From assembly GCA_030154025.1 (NCBI GenBank), contig JASKKT010000020.1, forward strand, positions 1 to 38,900: a stretch of 38,900 bases of DNA, in the 5' to 3' direction. Positions 36,281-38,900 of this stretch are shown here, in pieces. Origin of the DNA: Methanolobus sp. GTDB lineage: Archaea > Halobacteriota > Methanosarcinia > Methanosarcinales > Methanosarcinaceae. The notes under the pieces are model-generated. The model was not told where the DNA came from. It did not search any database and worked only from the letters and a program-made list of their open reading frames with translations. Each line of letters starts with the position of its first letter. The first letter of the stretch is position 1. The translations under genes were made by a program, and so were the position numbers.

Positions 36281-36291
36281 ATATATTTAAA
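36281..36291 (-). promoter_or_regulatory. Candidate TATA box for the cbiZ/nitrogenase-like unit
   Basis: The minus strand carries TTTAAATATAT, a good box A match in GATTTTAAATATATGCTGG. Transcription would begin near 36257, giving a leader of about 150 bases before cbiZ. That is long for an archaeal mRNA and leaves room for leader regulation. Confidence 0.5.
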
Positions 36292-36464
36292 ATCAAGTTT
36301 TAGGGTAACATATATTGCCTGCATCCGCAAGATAAGTGACGCAGATGATTTGCAAATGTGCTGTCCTGAGACGGAAATAAAGCAAGGAGAACGAGAAAAT
36401 GCTTTGGAAAGAAGAACTGATGTGTAAAAATTAAATAAGAATTATCCTGTTAAGGATCCTTAGT

Positions 36465-36659
36465 CTAGACTTTAACAGCTACCAGAGAGAGATTCAGCTC
36501 TTTCTCAAGTTTGTGCATCTCATCTAGTTCCTCGGCAGAGAGATCGGCATACTTAAGATTGGTACCGGAGAAGGCCAGTAAGGTTATACCCAGTTTGTCT
36601 TCAAGTTGTTTTATAGCTTTTACCTGTTCAGTATTGAGTGCTGAGAATCCCCATATCAT
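36465..36659 (-). CDS. Small protein of unknown function (64 residues)
   Basis: The start at ATG 36659 is well supported: GGTGATC lies five bases upstream and a TATA box at 36695-36701 sits at the right distance. The product MIWGFSALNTEQVKAIKQLE and onward has two amphipathic Glu/Lys-rich helices, the first about residues 9-23 and the second about 41-55, separated by a strand LGITLLAFSG, with a matching final strand LNLSLVAVKV. The repeated helix-strand plan (KQLEDKLGITLLAF / HKLEKELNLSLVAV) suggests an internal duplication. There is no Cys and no signal peptide. It lies between the transporter ATPase gene and cbiZ. I do not recognise a family name. An upstream continuation of the frame to 36905 is not protein-like. 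Confidence 0.75.
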   Translation of the reverse strand: MIWGFSALNTEQVKAIKQLEDKLGITLLAFSGTNLKYADLSAEELDEMHKLEKELNLSLVAVKV

Positions 36660-37191
36660 GTTTGGATCACCATGACCCTTAATTAGCCGTAGAAATTTAT
36701 ACTTTTTGCTTACCGATGTTGCTTTTAAAGGTAAAATAGAATGGGGTGTACTTATGGGTAATCTAATCCTGAGATGAGCCGGATGTATGCACATATTCCT
36801 GAATATACCATCACATCGGGTAAATCCTGAGACACATCCATGCATAGCGATTCTTGAGGTACATCCATTCTCATAATGACTATGTATTCTTTTGAAGTAA
36901 CACATCTAAGCTCAATAGTTAACTATAAATATGAGTGAATCCTACTAAGGTTTACTTGATTTGACATATCGAGTTCTGCCTCCACTATAGAGTCGATCAC
37001 AACTCTTTTTAATTTTTTAAGTAATGCGGAGTGGAATCCACGTAAATGACTCTGCTCTAAATGTAAGGAGTGCACTGAAATAAGATCTCCCTGATTCCCG
37101 ATAGGATAGAGATATCAAAATAGAAACATCAGAGTCTGCACAGCTCGCTGGCCGGAGATCCGGATCCAGAAGATGGACGGACAGTTCATGT
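36660..37191. other. Intergenic region between the ABC transporter and the small gene
   Basis: About 530 bases without a convincing gene on either strand. It contains the TATA box at 36695-36701, a plus-strand T-rich run near 37001-37019 (CTCTTTTTAATTTTTTAAG), and a near-palindrome CCGGAGATCCGG near 37153-37164. No tRNA or repeat array is visible. The T-rich run is on the wrong strand to end the transporter transcript. Confidence 0.5.
36695..36701 (-). promoter_or_regulatory. TATA box for the 64-residue protein gene
   Basis: AAAAAGTATAAATTTC on the minus strand contains TATAAAT with an A-rich BRE-like stretch upstream. A transcription start about 24 bases downstream, near 36674, leaves a leader of about 15 bases that includes the GGTGATC site. 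Confidence 0.55.
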
Positions 37192-37998
37192 TCATGAGAC
37201 CGTGCATTGAGTTTCATTATGATCTTTCTGCCAGGACCGGAGCACGGGCATTATGCACAGGGAATTGTTAGTGCTCAGCCTGTTGACCTCCACCTTGATG
37301 TTAAAGGTGTGCTCCAGATTCTTTTCAGTGAAAACTGAGCCAGGAGAGCCGGTTGATACAATTTCCCCTGCTTTTAGCAGGCATATCCTGTCGCAGTAGT
37401 GGGCCGCCAGGTTGAGGTCATGTATGACCGCTATCACAGTGAGTCCCTTGAGGGAAGCTTCCTTCACCATGCCGAATATCTCCGCCTGATAGCATATGTC
37501 CAGATGGGATGTAGGCTCGTCCAGCAGGAGTATCTTTGGGGTCTGCGCAAGAGCTCTTGCAATGATCACCCGCTGAAGTTCGCCGCCGCTGAGCTGCGTG
37601 ACCAGCCTGTCACGGAACTGATAGGTGTTGGTCTTTTTCATGGCTTCTTCCACTATCCGGATATCCCGAGGAGTCTCACCTCCCTTGATATAGGGAGTCC
37701 TGCCCATGATCACTACATCCTTTACAGGGAAATCGAAATCTATGGATACCACCTGGGAAACCACTGCCACATTCCTGGCAATCTCCCTGCTGTCCATATC
37801 ATCAATACTCCTGCCGCTGATCGTTATGTCCCCTGAATCCGGTTTCAGATATTTAGCCATGCTCTTGAGCAGCGTGGTCTTGCCTGAACCATTGGGACCT
37901 ATGATGCCTATCACCTCTCCTTTATGGGCCGAGAGGTCAACACCCTTGAGTATCTGCCTGTTCCCATAACTTACTTTAAGATCTTTTACATCAAGCAT
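37192..37998 (-). CDS. ABC transporter ATPase, FecE/BtuD family (corrinoid or iron-chelate uptake)
   Basis: This 268-residue ATPase powers import through the adjacent FecCD-type permease. It has Walker A GPNGSGKTT at about 34-42, the Q-loop region VSQVVSIDF, the signature LSGGELQR at about 135-142, Walker B ILLLDEPTSHLD and the switch His in VIHDLNLAAHYCDRI. A C-terminal extension of about 30 residues follows, as in BtuD/HmuV-like ATPases. The ATG overlaps the permease stop by eight bases. CbiZ and tetrapyrrole genes downstream favour corrinoid as the substrate, though iron siderophore or heme transporters look alike in sequence. Confidence 0.9.
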   Translation of the reverse strand: MLDVKDLKVSYGNRQILKGVDLSAHKGEVIGIIGPNGSGKTTLLKSMAKYLKPDSGDITISGRSIDDMDSREIARNVAVVSQVVSIDFDFPVKDVVIMGRTPYIKGGETPRDIRIVEEAMKKTNTYQFRDRLVTQLSGGELQRVIIARALAQTPKILLLDEPTSHLDICYQAEIFGMVKEASLKGLTVIAVIHDLNLAAHYCDRICLLKAGEIVSTGSPGSVFTEKNLEHTFNIKVEVNRLSTNNSLCIMPVLRSWQKDHNETQCTVS

Positions 37999-38900
37999 AG
38001 ATAGTCTTCCTCCTTTTCCTTAGCAAATAGATGAAGAACGGAGCACCGAACATGGCTGTGATTATCCCTACTGGAAGGCTTTCCTGCGGGATCACCTTGG
38101 TGGATATCATGTCGCAGAACATGAGAAATACGGCACCTGCGAGGGTTGAAGCCGGGAACAGTGTCCGATGGTCCGGACCAATCAGAATGCGCATCACGTG
38201 AGGTATGATAAGCCCCACGAAGCCAATGATTCCGCTTACCGAAACTGCTGCTCCAGTTATCAGTGACGCTAACACCAGGATGTATTTTTTTACATATTCT
38301 ACATTGATGCCCAGGTACTGGGCCTGCTCCTCACCAAGGAGCATTACATTCAGGCTCCACGAGTGACGATACAGCAGGAGTATGCCAATAAGTATCATCA
38401 GGCCGGAAACCCCTACCTTTTCCCAGGAAGATGTCGCGAAGCTGCCCATCATCCAAAAGATTATATGGTCCCTTGAATCATTCAGGTAGACCAGGAAAGA
38501 AGTTAAGGCGCTGAGGAACGAACCTACTGCTATACCTGCAAGCAGGAGTGTGTCCACTGGGACGCACCTTCCTACCTTAGAGATATTATATACCAGGAAT
38601 ATCGTGATGACTGAAAGTACAAAGGCTGTTGCCTGAAGATGCAGTCCTATAAGCAGCGCCAGGGAAGCACCCAGAGAAGCTCCTGAAGACATGCCTATTA
38701 TGTAAGGGTCGGCCATCGGGTTCTTGAGAAGGCCCTGCATTGCACAGCCGGCAGTGCTCAGGGCCGCGCCTACAAGAGCAGCGAGCAATGCCCTGGGAAT
38801 GCGTATCTGCATCACTATTATCTCGTGCCTGGGCTCCCATGTCTTCTCGATGGTAAGGTATTCCCAGAGGGAACTCTGTCCCAGAGAAGGAGAGATGCCT
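37991..38900 (-). CDS. ABC transporter permease, FecCD/BtuC family, 5' end beyond the right edge
   Basis: The minus-strand frame is open to the window edge, so the gene is partial. Upstream of the GTG at 38815 it continues [20 protein letters not shown], which leads into the family motif [20 protein letters not shown]. The visible 302 residues show [59 protein letters not shown] (the coupling region) and [20 protein letters not shown], all diagnostic of BtuC/FecD permeases, with about eight membrane helices. A start at 38815 would remove the first helix, so it is rejected. A substrate-binding protein gene is expected beyond 38900. With the ATPase it forms a corrinoid- or chelate-type importer. 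Confidence 0.92.
   Translation of the reverse strand, partial: GISPSLGQSSLWEYLTIEKTWEPRHEIIVMQIRIPRALLAALVGAALSTAGCAMQGLLKNPMADPYIIGMSSGASLGASLALLIGLHLQATAFVLSVITIFLVYNISKVGRCVPVDTLLLAGIAVGSFLSALTSFLVYLNDSRDHIIFWMMGSFATSSWEKVGVSGLMILIGILLLYRHSWSLNVMLLGEEQAQYLGINVEYVKKYILVLASLITGAAVSVSGIIGFVGLIIPHVMRILIGPDHRTLFPASTLAGAVFLMFCDMISTKVIPQESLPVGIITAMFGAPFFIYLLRKRRKTIYA

Larger units (their letters stand above)
36118..36464 (-). other. Upstream leader/intergenic region of cbiZ
   Basis: About 350 bases without a long gene separate cbiZ from the small gene at 36465. It holds the TATA box at 36281-36291, the GGAGG with short leader ORF, and a CACAGT/ACTGTG pair that could bring the two ends of the leader together. 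I compared it with the cobalamin riboswitch consensus and found only a weak B12-box-like stretch (CAGGAGGAGACTG), not a convincing fold. Confidence 0.4.

Noticed and set aside
36118-36291. Cobalamin riboswitch upstream of cbiZ
   Set aside because: Only a weak B12-box-like stretch is present and no matching fold was found; such riboswitches are largely bacterial.
36660-36905. Upstream extension of the 64-residue gene to a 146-codon frame
   Set aside because: The added part is not protein-like, and a TATA box and GGTGATC lie immediately before ATG 36659.
37991-38815. Complete permease gene starting at GTG 38815
   Set aside because: The frame is open and family-like upstream to the window edge, and the first membrane helix would be missing.

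Overview
This window comes from a cytochrome-containing methanogenic archaeon, most likely of the Methanosarcinales (Methanosarcinaceae-like). The evidence is a complete A1AO ATP synthase operon in the order H-I-K-E-C-F-A-B-D-G, the siroheme-dependent (Ahb) heme route, an archaeal CcmE with Cys in place of His, archaeal TATA boxes, and many Shine-Dalgarno sites of the GGTGATC/GGAGG type. I did not assign a genus. No tRNA, rRNA, IS element or CRISPR array was seen.

Layout. (1) 1-7247, minus strand: a tightly overlapped surface-glycan operon. It holds a sugar-nucleotide epimerase, the four dTDP-L-rhamnose genes (rmlC, B, D, A), a polyprenyl-phosphate-type GT2, a GT4 and a GT2 cut by the left edge. 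A 26-codon relic of another GT2 lies between the epimerase and rmlC. The distal glycosyltransferase genes are clearly AT-richer. (2) 7879-9483, plus strand: a GT-C membrane glycosyltransferase, flanked by AT-rich intergenic DNA with an AAT microsatellite. (3) 9937-18319, minus strand: the ATP synthase operon, including the short ahaG and a perfect 10-bp hairpin between ahaK and ahaE. (4) 18561-21205, minus strand: ccmD-like, ccmE, a polyprenyl diphosphate synthase and an unassigned radical SAM/SPASM protein. (5) 21398-30387, plus strand: ahbD, ahbA, ahbB, a precorrin-2 dehydrogenase, hemA, hemB, hemL, hemC, then pyrD and pyrK. Together the hem and ahb genes cover glutamyl-tRNA to hydroxymethylbilane, precorrin-2 to sirohydrochlorin, and siroheme to heme, lacking AhbC, HemD and the SUMT step. 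(6) 30455-38900, minus strand: a nitrogenase-like/corrinoid locus with a FecCD-type permease (cut by the right edge), its ATPase, a small conserved-looking protein, a CbiZ-like amidohydrolase, a NifH-NifD fusion, a NifK-like subunit and a CbiK-like chelatase homologue.

The most unusual part is region 6. A Fe-protein domain and a NifD-like domain are joined in one 735-residue chain, followed by an overlapping NifK-like partner. By eye, the cysteine pattern suggests one [4Fe-4S] cluster bound by three Cys of the D domain and one Cys of the K subunit, as in dark-operative tetrapyrrole reductases, and the FeMo-cofactor ligands are not kept. With a chelatase homologue, CbiZ and a corrinoid-type ABC transporter alongside, my inference is an undescribed reductive modification or salvage of a corrinoid or other metallo-tetrapyrrole. 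The substrate is unknown.
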